Source of the DNA: Pseudoneurospora amorphoporcata
Taxonomy: Eukaryota; Ascomycota; Sordariomycetes; Sordariales; Sordariaceae
Direction of reading: 5' to 3'
Assembly: GCA_033297205.1 (NCBI GenBank)
Contig: MU859120.1
Span: forward strand, 113,638-177,637
DNA: 64,000 bases
In this document: in pieces, positions 11,797-22,995 of the stretch
Position numbering within the stretch: position 1 is the stretch's first letter
How the letters are laid out: each line of letters starts with the position of its first letter
Made by a program: the position numbers and the translations under genes
Notes under the pieces: model-generated
What the model was told of the DNA's origin: nothing
Database searches by the model: none
What the model saw: only the letters and a program-made list of their open reading frames with translations

Positions 11797-12589
11797 GGTT
11801 GGTGGCTTTGATAGGTTCACTATGGCCCCTTTTCCCTTTTCTTTCTTGTTGTTTTCTCTTCCCCAATGTCGAACTCCAAAATCCTTCAAGCTATGACGCT
11901 GACGATGGGATGATTCAGAGTGCGAACAAGCTGACTGCTTTGTCAGCTTAAAAGCGACCCTTTTACGATATAGGCAGGGTCCGGAAAAACACATACCCTT
12001 TGAATGTAGGTATGTACTCAAATATCCAGTTTCTTGCTAGAGAAGGGAGCTTGTTCAACACAGCGGGGTATACATAACCTGAAGCACTGCAAACCAAACT
12101 CCATCCCGGCCCCGGGCGGGGATTTCCCAGTAACCCCCCCACCCCCCCTCTCCCAACCTCCATGTCCGTTCAAAACAATACCCCGCCAGATGATGCCCGC
12201 TGTCAGACGGGATGTCGGGGCCTGCTGAATTCGACACCTCAGACGAGTCTGTTTTCCCGATGTTCTTGTTCGGATGCCAAACCCCTATTTATCTTGCTCA
12301 AATTAGCTTAGCATAGCGGGCTTGCGATATCTGTGCCACCTGCAGGTGTAGAAATGGCGTCTGTAAGGCGCATATTCAGGTGCTTCTTGTCTCGTCAGGG
12401 TACCTGAACATGCGAAACTCCCGTCCCGCCAGCCTCGAGGTTCCACCAAAATGGAACACACTCACTTACAACCACCCGACCTTTCTACCATATAAGTCGA
12501 AGTCTCCGATCAACGCTCTCGCCCTTTTTCATCCATCCCATAACCGAAGCGACGGCAAACATCTCAAACGAGCGGCAAACCAATAGATC
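11797..12589. promoter_or_regulatory. Divergent promoter region of bna1 and the copper transporter
   Basis: No coding sequence is seen. A TATAAG box lies at 12491-12496, about 95 bp before the transporter ATG. A perfect 12-bp palindrome CACCTGCAGGTG lies at 12337-12348. CTTGCTCA near 12293-12300 differs by one base from the yeast Mac1 copper-response site TTTGCTCA; a copper-regulated role is inference. A C-rich tract lies at about 12131-12150. Confidence 0.4.
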
Positions 12590-13523
12590 ATGGATCACTC
12601 CGGCCACGACCACAGCGCCCACATGGACCACTCCGGCCACGGCGACATGAGCGCCGCCGGTGACATGCACTCAGGCCATCCTGGGATGGGAGGACCGCCT
12701 CGGTGTAGCATGAACATGCTCTTCACCTGGAACACGGAGAACCTGTGCATCGTCTTCCGCCAATGGCGCATCGACTCGACCTTCACCCTCGTGGTCTCCC
12801 TTCTAGCCATCGTCGCGTTTGCGGCTGGCTACGAGGCGCTCCGCGAGGGTATCAGACAATATGAAGCTTGGACTAACAAGAGGGTAGAGACTGCGCCTCG
12901 TAAGTTTATCCTTTCGCCTTGTCCCTTTGAACCGTTTCCTTTCTCTTTGATCCTATCTTGCTCTCCGTGCCGTGCCGTATCATCGTATCGCAGAATATCG
13001 AAAGAGTTACCGGCAATTATATACACAAACTCAGAATGCCTTTCACATTTACTATGTTCTCTGCGTTTGGTGTCATATCGTATCGCTGCTAAGATGACCA
13101 TTTATCCGTATTGGAGACCGTCGAGACGGAAACTATCGCGATGATGACGATGATGTTGAAGCACCACGTCAAGATTACCTTGGACAACGACAAGAAGATG
13201 AACGTCTTGCTGAGACTATTACCACGCCGTGGTTCCTAGGGCAAAATGCGGCCGAAGTCACCAAGCGGGCCCACGCCATCAAGTCGGTTCTGTATGGAAT
13301 CCAGAACTTTTATGCTTTCATGATCATGTAAGCTCTCTCCCTCGCTCCAATACTCTTTCCTGGGGATATAACCTGAGGCTCGTCTGTTCTGACCATATGC
13401 AAAAGGCTCATCTTCATGACATACAACGGCTGGGTCATGTTGGCTTGTTCTGTTGGAGCTGCGCTGGGGTACTTCATCTTCGGGTCCCGTATCACCGCTA
13501 CCAAGGAGACTGCTTGCCATTAA
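12590..13523 (+). CDS. Ctr-family copper transporter
   Basis: Three exons, 12590-12899, 13117-13327 and 13406-13523, give 212 aa. The family forms trimers that import Cu(I). The N-terminus is Met/His-rich (MDHSGHDHSAHMDHSGHG), the usual extracellular copper-binding segment, followed by CSMNMLFTW before the first helices. TM1 lies around FTLVVSLLAIVAFAAGYEAL. TM2 contains the diagnostic MxxxM filter (MLIFM) and TM3 the GxxxG packing motif (GAALG). The protein ends KETACH, a C-terminal Cys-His that can hand copper to chaperones. The cytoplasmic loop is acidic (YRDDDDDVEAP). Intron 1 is long (217 bp) and has a GAG acceptor; the frame requires it. Intron 2 falls inside the MxxxM codons. Plasma membrane versus vacuole (Ctr2-like) cannot be decided. 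Confidence 0.92.
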
Positions 13524-14046
13524 GAGGTGTGACGGACGTATTTATGGGCGGAAGACGATGAGCCACCATGAGAAAGGCATGTGGACTGGACCGGAAGGTG
13601 CGAGAGCCGCATCGTACAGCGACTGATGGGCAGAGGCTAGAATCAGAAGCGTCCGAGAAGTACAGCACTGGGGAGTTTTGCTGGACGTAAAACTAGACAC
13701 TATTTTGATTCGGGCAGTTGGTACGAGCTGGAACGAGCGGGATACCCAGGGAATAAAGCTAGCTATCTGTCAGTTTAAAGTATCACGAAGAAAAGAATGG
13801 GCGTTTGCGACGTTGAAAAAGATGAACCGATGCAAAAAGGAAAAGCTGTGCCAGCCGCGAATCGAACGCGGGGCCCATCGATGGCAACGATGGATTTTAC
13901 CACTAAACGGGCTTAATGGTGTGATGTTAGAATTGAAGCATGACAGGTGCTGATGAATGGTAACAACCGGTCTATTCCAACTCCCTTGGTTTCTTTCCCA
14001 CATTAAATCAACACCTCTGAACCTCCCCAACGGGTAGGTCCTCCAT
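13524..14046. other. Intergenic region holding a tRNA-like locus
   Basis: Between convergent genes. Apart from the tRNA-Gly-like sequence at 13847-13917, listed separately, I see no feature. Confidence 0.5.
13847..13917 (-). tRNA. tRNA-Gly(GCC)-like gene, 5' acceptor strand not matching
   Basis: The minus strand shows an A-box region GTTTAGTGGTAAAATCC, a perfect 5-bp anticodon stem around loop TTGCCAT (anticodon GCC), a perfect 5-bp T stem (CCGCG/CGCGG) around TTCGATT, and a B box. It then has a 3' acceptor strand CTGGCAC, discriminator A, and a TTTT Pol III stop at 13841-13844. The seven bases at the 5' acceptor position read ATTAAGC and cannot pair with CTGGCAC, which needs GTGCCAG. The 3' end and core are convincing. 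The gene is therefore either a truncated or recombined pseudogene or unusually edited. CCA is not encoded, as normal for eukaryotes. Confidence 0.6.
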
Positions 14047-15676
14047 CTACATCTTCGACGCCTCGCTAGCCTTCTTCGCCGCCTCACTCGCCTTCTTCAA
14101 ATCATCCTGTGTAAACACGCTCCCCTTCTTCGTCTTTTCCCCCAACATGCCCAACTTATCCAACCCCATAATCATTCTCTCGTCTCCAAAATGGCTGTTA
14201 TGCTCGAACTCCGGTTCCTCCCCATACGCCACCGTTGCCGCATCCACCAGTATCCTCGCCGTCATGCCCCACACCTTATACCGCTCTTCTTCCCCTTCCT
14301 CGTCTCCGCCGCGCGCAAGTGCCGCTGTTGGCGGCGGCAAGTCCTCGTCGTCTTCCGGGTTGATCGCATTCCTGTTATCGTCAGGCGACTTTCCTTCTAC
14401 TGCTGCCTTTATCCGTGACCCCGGCTTGGCCACCCGCTGGTTGTTGACGGGCACGTAAAAGAAGTGCATCCGCCACGGCTCCTCGTGCCAGTTCGTCCAG
14501 CTGCCTTCGTACCACTTGCCTGGCGGTGGCTTTTCTTGAGAGCCGTCGTCGTGCTTCGTAACCTCGTCATTGGCTCGCAGAAAGTTGTAGAAGGGCGCGG
14601 TGAAGACGGCCGCAACCTCCTTGGCGTTTAGACGCGGGATCAGGGCTTCGTCCGCCGTTGGCGCGTCCTGGTCGCCGTTGCTTGTTGGTGATGGTGACTT
14701 TTCCCTGTGGTCGGCGTGCAAGAAGGCGACGCAGGGACGGACGACGAGCTCGGTGCGTGCGAGGTTCATGGGTAGGTAGCAGAGGTGTTCGATGCGGAAG
14801 GGCGAAGGGAGCTTGTTGTCGTCCATGGGAAGGCCGATTTCTTCCCAGGCTTCGCGGCGGGCGATTTGATCTGCGTAAAAGGTCAAAGGTCAGCCATCTC
14901 TTTCTCTCATCACTAGTAGTTCATGTGGACGTGATGGTGGCGCTTCATACATGGTGTTTCTTCTACACTATCCGCCTTTCCGCCGGGTAGCGCGGCATGT
15001 CCAGAGAAGCTGCGCATACTCGCGGCGCGCATAGTGATGACGACACGGAGATCACCGCGCTTGTCTGCGTAAAGGAGCAACAGCACCGCGGCACGGCGAC
15101 TGAGTGGTAATCGGTCCCATAGCGGGAAGGGAGGGGGCGTGAAGGCCCTTAACCGGGCAATGGCGGCCTGCAAGGTAGAAGTGTGTTAGGTGATTATTGC
15201 CATGGAAGGTTTTGTAACAGAGTGACGGTTCATGTAGACTCGCAAGTCATGCAAGGGGCCGACCCGACTGTTACATCAGGACGACATGCAAGCCCGGGCC
15301 GGAGCCGGAGCGCGACACCGGACACTCGGAACCGGAGTCAGGGAACACACATATCCGGCCCTGAGCCAAGGATTAGGTGGGTACTAACCGCCGAGGCTGA
15401 GCTAAGTGGTGCCATGGTCGAAGCATCCCAATAATAGGAAGCCTCGTTGTCGATATCTTTTTCCTCCTCCTGGTCCTTGCTGCTCTCTCTATCTGCAGAT
15501 GTAGTATTATTCTCCCCCAGTTCGTCCGTTGGAAGTGCACTTGACCTGGTCGACGATGGAAAGCGGGTTTCTGGCTCCTGTACACCCTCGATACTCTGTA
15601 CAATGGTCTGGAACTCTTCGCTGTCTTGAGGGACGTCGCCGGTGGTGTGTGCGCCCACTTCGATCGAAGCGCTCAT
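14047..15676 (-). CDS. Nudix hydrolase, CoA-diphosphatase (PCD1/NUDT7-like)
   Basis: Three exons, 15389-15676, 14951-15167 and 14047-14870, give 442 aa. The Nudix box is split by the second intron and reads GGKADSVEETPYQIARR then EAWEEIGLPM. The preceding stretch RRAAVLLLLYADKRGDLRVV and MRSFSGHAALPGG fit the CoA pyrophosphatase branch, which cleaves CoA or its oxidised forms, often in peroxisomes. Residues about 1-88 are an acidic Ser/Glu-rich extension ahead of an internal Met (MAPLSSASA). That Met could be an alternative start matching the usual family length. The C-terminal part contains acidic low-complexity inserts and ends in a repetitive KKASEAAKKASEASKM helix. No clear C-terminal peroxisome signal is seen. 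Confidence 0.85.
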
Positions 15677-16355
15677 GGTATCAACCAGGATGTGCAGTAA
15701 GAAATAGGTACGGTGAACAGTAAACAGAGGGGGTTCGAGAACCGAGGCTGAATTGAGGTCGGGCGCGACCTGAAAGGGGGTGGGAGCCCGATCTGGAACT
15801 CCTCTCCCGTCAACGTAGCGGAACGGGTCACTGTACAGGATGACACAGTCTACGTAGAGGTACCTTTTGGAGATGTTGCGGGGGCGGGGAAGAAGGAGCG
15901 GTCCCGGTGGAAGCCGGGGCGGTTCAGTGGGTCTTTCCGGGCGGATCTGCTGACGTCAGTGAGGTTGAAGCTATTCCCTCGGTTGCCAGTCAGTTCCACT
16001 TCATACTCCAGCGTGCTGAAATGATGGTTTCACATTGCGCAGCGGTTCATTCACCCTTTTCCAACGGCCTCACCCTTTGTCATGCTTGATGGGCCAACCG
16101 GTGCCAGGGCTCCCAAACTCGCAGCCCAACAGCCAACATGCTCGACTACAGTATCTGTATGCAAACACCGTCAGGTAAGAAGATAAGGTAATCACGGATG
16201 TCTGGTCCTTTGAAGACTGAGCGTTATTGCAAACTCGCGACCCTCCAGTTCGTTTGTACAAAACATCACCACCATATTCTACGGGAAAACCCCCATAATA
16301 CATCCTTCCTCTCAACGCATCGCACCTATTTCCAACCCTCCTCCGAAACACCATC
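15677..16355. other. Intergenic region, no gene seen
   Basis: About 680 bp between two minus-strand genes: promoter of the Nudix gene and 3' end of the Pro/Ser-rich gene. No supported feature. Confidence 0.5.
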
Positions 16356-18937
16356 TCACAACCACCCCTGCTCCTCACTTCTCGCTGGCCTCTCAGGCGG
16401 CGACAACAACTCTTTTCCTGTGATAAACTCAACCGGCGCCTTCACCCTGCCCCCATCAGCCAACACCCTGATACTATTCTTCAGATTCTCCCTCTTCTTT
16501 TCCGACTTGGTCTTCCTCGCCAGCCGCCCGCCAACCAACAACTCATTAGTCTTTGCCGCCAACCCGCTCACTTTCAGAGTTTGAGGTAGCGGGAAAATCC
16601 CGCTTGCAGATGAGGTGGAGGAAGAGGTGGTCGAAAAAGAGAAGGATGACGACTGTCCCGCGCCGCCGCCGCTATCGGCTGTGCGCGGCCGATGGACTAA
16701 TGGTGTTGCTCCAACAGCGGCAGCGGCGGTCTTTGAGCTCTGATCGTGGTATCTCTGTGCGGCTGTTTGATTTTGTGTGGGATGGCCCCGTTCGATGGCT
16801 GTGGGTGTTGATATGGTGGTGGGGGTGGACGTAGGTGTTGATGTGGCCGGTGATGCCCCTCCTCCTGGTGTTGATCCCGAAACGCGTCTAAACACCTTGG
16901 AAACCAAAGACCGTCGGAACAGAGACGTGCGAGTCTCACCGTCGCCGTAATCGCCGTCGCTGTGGTTGCGGGTATGATGACTGCCGTGCTTGGCGAACTC
17001 GGTGATCAACGCCAGGTTATCTTCCAGCGCAAGCGGCAGCGGGCCGCCCACCTCTAGCTGTGGCGAACCCGAGTCCCATTGCCTGCGCAGTTCGTTGTGG
17101 TGGCCGAATGTGCTTACGCTGATGGTCTGCGCTCTGTTTCGGGGGTGTGTCTTGAGCGCGGCGTTTTGGGAATTTGCAGTGGAGGGCGTAAGAGACGGAG
17201 ACGCTGCACGAGAGAGACGAGAACCTCGCGACGATTGCGAATTGGATCTGGGTCTGGATCTGGGCTGTGATCCATCTTCATGCACAGGATCCGCCGGTAC
17301 TAATGTGTCAGCCGCCGAATCCAAAGAAGGCAGTGACAACGGGAGCTCGTCCTCCCTCGGCGGCCGCACGGGTGGTGGCTGCTGCGGCACCGGGACAAAA
17401 CGCAGGGGACTGAGTAGCGGCTGCTGACTTTCCCTCCTTTCCCTCTTACTGTCACCGGTTGTCCATGATGTGCTATCCTCGCTGAGGAAGCGGGCATGGC
17501 CCGGGCCCCCGGCAGATCGAGGGGATGGGATCCCGACGCTGCTACCTGGGTGTGGGTATGGGGGTTGGCTCAAGGCATTCGGATATGCCCATGATCCTCC
17601 TGTGTTACGAGCGATTTGCGCGGTTGTCTCGTGGTAGAGCTCGCGGGCATCAGTAATGCTGATGCCGCTGTGATCACTGTTGGCCGAGGGAGCTGGGGAC
17701 ATGTTTCTTGCTGTCCCGTTGCCGCCTCCTCTGGGGGTATCGCTGACCTTGCGTGGTTGTAAAGGTCGTGGAATAGGCGACGGTGCTTCTCTTGCTACCA
17801 GTCGTTTACCGATGTTTGGATTTGGTTTTGCTTTTGGTGAGTATTCCGTCGATACGGGGCTGTCGTACCGGCGAGGTGCGTTGCTCCAGGCTAGACTTCC
17901 TGAGCCTGCTTCGGATACGGTGCTGTCTCGATATTGGCTGTAAAAACTGCTGCGGCTACTGACGGGCGATATGTAACCTGTCGTATGTTTTTCTGTGGCG
18001 TTGTTCTCGCTGTTGCTGAAACGATCCCTTTGTTCGGCAACAGGATCCGGCCCCGAGAGCTGTCTAAGCTTGGTTTTCTGACTTTGCCTGGTAGGTGATA
18101 ACGGTGGAGATGGTCCGAAACTGTCAAGCTGGAGGATATTCGATACCGGTGATCGTGGTTGTGGAGATATGATTTGTTGTGACGAACTCGACCCTAGAGT
18201 GCGTTCAGAGTATGCTGGAGGCATCTGTAGAGGCTTGGGTGTCCGCGGTGCCGGAGATGATGCTGACGCTGATATCGGTGTTCCGCCCCTGGGTGTTAAC
18301 TGCTTGGCGATGATGGAGTTGATCTCTGCCTCCACCTTTTCCCAGTCAATGCCCCCTGAGTTTTGGCGATTCTTGATCTTTTCAGGGGGACCGGCTCCTG
18401 TGATATTCGGCAACAGATGGACCCCCTTTGCGCTGTCCAAGTCCTTCTGGCTCGAGGTAGCGGCTGCTGGCCTCCGCTTTGGTGGAATGGGTGGAAGGGC
18501 CGGTAAGGGCTTTTTCTCGTAGGCTTCTACGTCTTTCGGCTTTGGAGGGTTGAACCGAAATCCTGTCGGTGATAACGGTGTAATATTGGCCTCCTCAGCA
18601 GAAGAAGGACGTGTAATGCCGGCGCGACCGGAGGGTCGTTCAGGGGTTGTCGTCTCGTCCATCTTTTCGATTGTCCCTGGCCTCGGCTTCTTTTCTTCTG
18701 GAATATCATACGACTCCGCCAACCTGAAACCGCAACCTTTTTCTCAAAAGTATGGTCTCCCCAGCCTGTGTTCCTTATGCACGTAGATATCGATGTTCGA
18801 GACTCGAAAAGCTGGATTATAGCCAGTTTCAACAGTTCCGGGTTGGATCCCAACAAAGGATTTCGTCCCTTGTGAGTGAAGCTTTTCATGGGCAGTAAGC
18901 GAGTTTTCTTTCAACTTCGTACTTACCGTGCCACCAT
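16356..18937 (-). CDS. Large Pro/Ser-rich disordered protein, function unknown
   Basis: Two exons: an 11-nt first exon 18927-18937 (ATG GTG GCA CG) and 16356-18723, giving 792 aa. The long frame has no ATG at its start. A perfect GTAAGT donor after GGCACG and a TTTCAG acceptor at 18724-18726 join in frame to give MVARLAESYDIPEEKKPRPG. If that intron is not used, translation would start at Met25 (MDETTTPERPSG, 18662). The protein is almost wholly low complexity (Ser, Pro, Thr, Arg). More conserved-looking islands are NPPKPKDVEAYEKKPLPALP (polyproline ligand), GGIDWEKVEAEINSIIAKQL and the basic C-terminal helix ARKTKSEKKRENLKNSIRVL. PxxP motifs suggest binding to SH3 or actin-patch proteins, but that is inference and the family is not recognised. 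Confidence 0.72.
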
Positions 18938-19707
18938 CACGAGGCTGGCTTTCCCTTTGTTGAGATAGGATAACGGATGGGGACAAAGGCGGGAGAACAC
19001 ATGGTTTAAAGTGAAATATCAAAACTGAATGAAAAGTCACCCCTCAACAAAATCTAACGGCTCAAGGGAGACGGGAAATATTGAGTAGAGAACAACGGGA
19101 TCTTTGCTCCGCAATATTACTCCCACATTTCTAGATGCCGGATAGAAGGAGCTGAACTGTATGGGTGTAACGACCACCCGAGGACTTTTTGCTGTATTCA
19201 TTCTCCTGTGCCTTTTGACAACTGGAATGGGTTACAAGTGATACGCTGGATGACGCACCGTCCATCATACTTGGAGACGTTTCTGCCAGATGCCGGGTTG
19301 TCAGACAGACACACTACACCAAGTAAGGATTTCAGATAGCCTCTTGAGGGACGGGATTGCCGTGATAGGTCCGGTACCAACGGCTGTATGTATTGTGTAG
19401 CCTTCGGAAGCAACCCCGATGGGGACAAAGGTAGGATTGGAACATCAATGGAAGAAGCAACGTGTTCTAAAACCTGAATCGCTATTAGTCGTAGATTTAT
19501 ATATGCTTCCTTTAACTTTATATCGCTGGGGTAGGGAAACCAAAAAGACCCGAACGCCGATTTTTCTAAACCAACCATGTGACGGCGTATGATACTCGGA
19601 TTTTCTACCATTCCATTTCCATCCAAAACAAAGCATATATCCGCACCGATTATACGCGGATCTTCGGGTTCTGATCGTTTGTGCTGCAGAGGTGCGGCAT
19701 GTGGGAA
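18938..19707. other. Intergenic region, no supported gene
   Basis: About 770 bp. A 142-codon minus-strand frame at 19198-19626 shows no family likeness, no good start context and no domain, so it is not annotated. The rest is promoter of the Pro/Ser-rich gene and the 3' end of erd1. Confidence 0.5.
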
Positions 19708-21029
19708 TTAGTCCACATATTCCTCGTCCTCGCCCTTAGTATTAAAGTTGCTCATCAAAATGTCGTCAACGCCCAGCCCGGTCGAAGTGTTCCTAATCCA
19801 CTCGGTCTCAACTCGGAAGAAGATCCATACCCACCGACGGAACACTTCGAAGAACACGATCAGAAAGATCGAACTCTCCAAGTCGCTGATGGTATTGAGA
19901 TATGGTTGCAGCTTGATCATCCATGTGCAGCGTAGTGCCAGATCCAACGCAATGACAAAGTAGTACACCACAGGCTTATGAATCAGCAAGCGGCGCCGCA
20001 GACCAAACGGATGATCGGGAGAGTTACGCTCCTGTGCCCCAGCAAAGAGGGTGAGATCCCAATCCTTGGTAACGTCCCAGTAAAAGCTGTAGAGCGAGTT
20101 GAGCAAACACGCAACGAACCACGCACGGTACAGACTCGTAGTCGGTGTGCCATTGGTGTTCGCGTTACGCAGCATGGCGTTAAGAATGATAACAGGAAAC
20201 GCGGTCGAGTACTTGGCCGCGTTGGCGAGATGCTGTCCACCCCAGCCCGTGGACTCCTTGAAAGGGGAATTTCGCACGCGCAGATATTCAATAAGACACT
20301 GGCGCAGCCGAATAGCGCTTGGTATCGCCAAGAGTAGTGGTACGAGGTAGGTGCCGCCGCAACCGCGATCCGGTCGGTCAGTAGCAGATCCGTTCCGCGT
20401 GAAGAACATGCAGAGACATATGAACAGGTCCCCAAGGACCTTGGCGTAGCTGGTGAGAACATCGGCCAGCAAGATATCCCCGAACTTCCCATCCTTGGCC
20501 TCAGCCAATCCTCCCAGACTGACGCGGCGTAGAGTTGCGAGTAGTCGACGGCGGCCGGAGTGTGACACGGACAATTTTCGTAAGGGTAGCACGAAGAGGG
20601 CTGCGGTCACGGCCAAGTTGGTCATGGGAATCCAGTCATAATCGATGACGCGTTTCGGATCTCGCCCGGCAAAGGACCAAAATATGAGAATCGAAAGAGC
20701 GGAGCTTAGAGAAAGAAGAGTAGCGAGACGGTATGTTGAGTGATGGTGAGGGAGCTGGGTGGTGCTTGACCTTCCCGGGTATCGGATTAAGGAGGGGACA
20801 TCGATCTTTCGAATATGGAGGAAATGAAGGTTGAGGCCCCAGCCCCAAACAGCTTATCAACCAGAAAATGTCAGTTCAAAGCCTTGCCTCCAAGAAGCGA
20901 AGTACGGGGTAGAAAGGGCAGCTTGGGCAGCTTCATACCTAGGACCACGATGAAGGCAACCCGGTAGGGGAGGGGAAAGGTCAAGCTGAAGGAGTCGAGC
21001 TCCGGCTCAACCACAGGATCACCGTCCAT
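19708..21029 (-). CDS. erd1: ERD1-like EXS-domain Golgi membrane protein
   Basis: Two exons, 20939-21029 and 19708-20852, give 411 aa. The start MDGDPVVEPELDSFSLTFP leads into TM1 (YRVAFIVVLAVWGWGLNLHF) across the intron. Several more hydrophobic helices follow. The C-terminal half is an EXS domain, seen in NSLYSFYWDVTKDWDLTLF, FGLRRRLLIHKPVVYYFVIA and FEVFRRWVWIFFRVETEWI. Yeast Erd1 acts in the Golgi in phosphate recycling and retention of glycosyltransferases and HDEL proteins. This copy lacks the SPX domain of SYG1/XPR1 proteins, which supports ERD1. The acidic tail ends GEDEEYVD. It diverges from pex10 across about 670 bp. Confidence 0.9.
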
Positions 21030-21702
21030 TGCGCCAGGCAGCGGTCGATTTGCTCTCCGTCATCGAATGCGGAGAGGATAAGAAATACAAGAAAGTTAAC
21101 GCAAAGAAAGAGTTGCCAATGGTTGGAGTCAACTTCCCGACAGCAACACGTTTCGAGATTGTCAGTGTCAAGATGGAAATTTAAGGTAATTTGGGTTTCT
21201 GTAGCTGTCGCAAGCAGTTGCCAAGCCCCCCTGTCGCGTGCACTCCTTTTGGCTTGGGAAGACGTCAACCCCTGGTTGCGGGCCCGGCCTGTGGTGACAC
21301 CCGCTGCACCATCCCTGCCACTAAAAGCCTGGGCTACGACCTTCTGGGCGCCTGCCAATTCCTCAGCTGGAGAGGAACCACACATGGCCGGGGCGGCGCC
21401 GGGCGTGCTGCCCTCATCAGCCCAAGTGGAAGGACCGAGGTCCATCCGACCACCACTTTCATCTCAGCTTCAACTGCCGCCCGTCGACCTCGACAGACAT
21501 CTAAACCAAACCGAATAGTCAGACCGAAGCGACCCGATTCATCTACATGCCAAAGCCTCAACGATCCGACTACAGACTTTGCGAGTTCTTCTGGGCATCG
21601 AGAGTTCCCCCGGGCCCCTGAATACGCGCCCGTGTAAACGCAGCGATTGACCCCCCGACTTCGAGCCCACCCGACCCGAAATCAACGACGACATCCATCA
21701 AC
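21030..21702. promoter_or_regulatory. Divergent promoter region of erd1 and pex10
   Basis: 673 bp separate the two divergent start codons. Frames here overlap on both strands and resemble no protein. I cannot name a specific regulatory site. Confidence 0.4.
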
Positions 21703-22995
21703 ATGTCACTGACAGCAACCAAGAAGCCTCCCCCGCCGCTCACGAGCTCGCCATATCCATTCGCCGCCGCCCCCGACATCATCCGCGCGCATCAAAAAGA
21801 TGCATACTTCCAGGGCGTCCTCACCAACCAGCTGACCGACCTTCACCGGCGTGTCCGCGGTGCCCGCTCCGCCCACTCCTGGGCCACCGAAACCCGCACC
21901 GCCGCTGACTTGCTCTACCTCTGCCTCACCACCCTCCTCGGCAACCGCACTCTCGGTGAAGAGTACTGCGACCTAGTGCAGGTCGAAGAGCCAGACGTCG
22001 GTGGCAACGGCAGGATACCAGAAACCCAACACCCCGTCGAACCCACCAGCGAAGCCGGCGGCCCCCGTCTGCCCTCACTTCAGCGACGAGCCGGTTATAT
22101 AGTCAGCAGCGTTTTGGTCCCCTACCTCTTCAGCCGTCTTCTCCCTTCCATCCGCGCCGCCCTTCGCAAGCGTCTCCAGGATCGTTTGACGGTCCTTGCC
22201 CGCCAAGGCCGCGGCGACACCAAGGGCGCCACCCCATCGGACTCTAAAAAGGGCGCCGGCTTCTCGACGGTCTCAACACTCGAGTACCGTGTCAAACGCT
22301 ACCTTCTCACGCACCTGACTTCCATCACCAGCGGGGCGCACCTCCACGCCCTGACGCTGGCTGTCTTCTACTTCTCGGGCGCCTACTACTCGTTTTCCAA
22401 GCGCCTCTTCGGCCTGCGCTACGTGTTCACGCGACGCATCGAGGAAGGGCAAGGTGGCCGCGCAGGGTATGAGGTTCTCGGGGTGCTGCTCGTTATGCAG
22501 ATGCTCGTTCGCGGGTATCTACACGTGACGGCGCAGCTGTCATCTTCATCACCGCTCAGTGCTGAGGAGGCTAGCACCGAGGCGGGCATTCGGGAGCGGG
22601 CGTTCGGGCCGGGCGCTTACCCTAATGTGTCGTTGGACGAGAATGCTTACAGCAGCAATAACGAGCTGTTGGTGGAGATGGGCGCGCCTGGTGGCGGGTC
22701 GGGTAACCAGCGCAGCTTGGCGGAGATTGGAAGGACGACGCATACGCCGGTACCTAAGGGCGGGAGGGCGAAGTATGACTTGGCGGTGAATGAGGAGGTT
22801 ATGGGCTGGATTAAGGGGAGACAGCAGAGGATGTGCACGCTTTGCTTGGAAGAGCTGAAGGATCCGGCGGCGACACAGTGCGGACATGTCTTTTGCTGGT
22901 CGTGTATTGGGGACTGGGTGCGCGAGAAGCCTGAGTGTCCGTTGTGCAGACGTGAGACGATGGTCCAGCATATTCTGCCGTTGAGGGTTGCGTAG
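21703..22995 (+). CDS. pex10: Peroxin-10, peroxisomal RING-finger E3 ubiquitin ligase
   Basis: A single exon of 430 aa. PEX10 works with PEX2 and PEX12 in the peroxisomal membrane to ubiquitinate and recycle the import receptor PEX5. The N-terminal part has the Pex2/Pex12-type helical membrane region: PDIIRAHQKDAYFQGVLTNQ, ADLLYLCLTTLLGNRTLGEEY, VSSVLVPYLFSRLLPS and LHALTLAVFYFSGAYYSF. The C-terminal RING finger starts at about residue 377 (CTLCLEELKDPAATQCGHVF, CWSCIGDWVREKPECPLC), with a C3HC4 ligand pattern, and the protein ends HILPLRVA. A variable loop at about 285-365 separates membrane region and RING. Confidence 0.96.
   Translation: MSLTATKKPPPPLTSSPYPFAAAPDIIRAHQKDAYFQGVLTNQLTDLHRRVRGARSAHSWATETRTAADLLYLCLTTLLGNRTLGEEYCDLVQVEEPDVGGNGRIPETQHPVEPTSEAGGPRLPSLQRRAGYIVSSVLVPYLFSRLLPSIRAALRKRLQDRLTVLARQGRGDTKGATPSDSKKGAGFSTVSTLEYRVKRYLLTHLTSITSGAHLHALTLAVFYFSGAYYSFSKRLFGLRYVFTRRIEEGQGGRAGYEVLGVLLVMQMLVRGYLHVTAQLSSSSPLSAEEASTEAGIRERAFGPGAYPNVSLDENAYSSNNELLVEMGAPGGGSGNQRSLAEIGRTTHTPVPKGGRAKYDLAVNEEVMGWIKGRQQRMCTLCLEELKDPAATQCGHVFCWSCIGDWVREKPECPLCRRETMVQHILPLRVA

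Noticed and set aside
19198..19626. 142-codon minus-strand frame
   Set aside because: No recognisable domain, no splice context, lies between two well-defined genes; chance frame.
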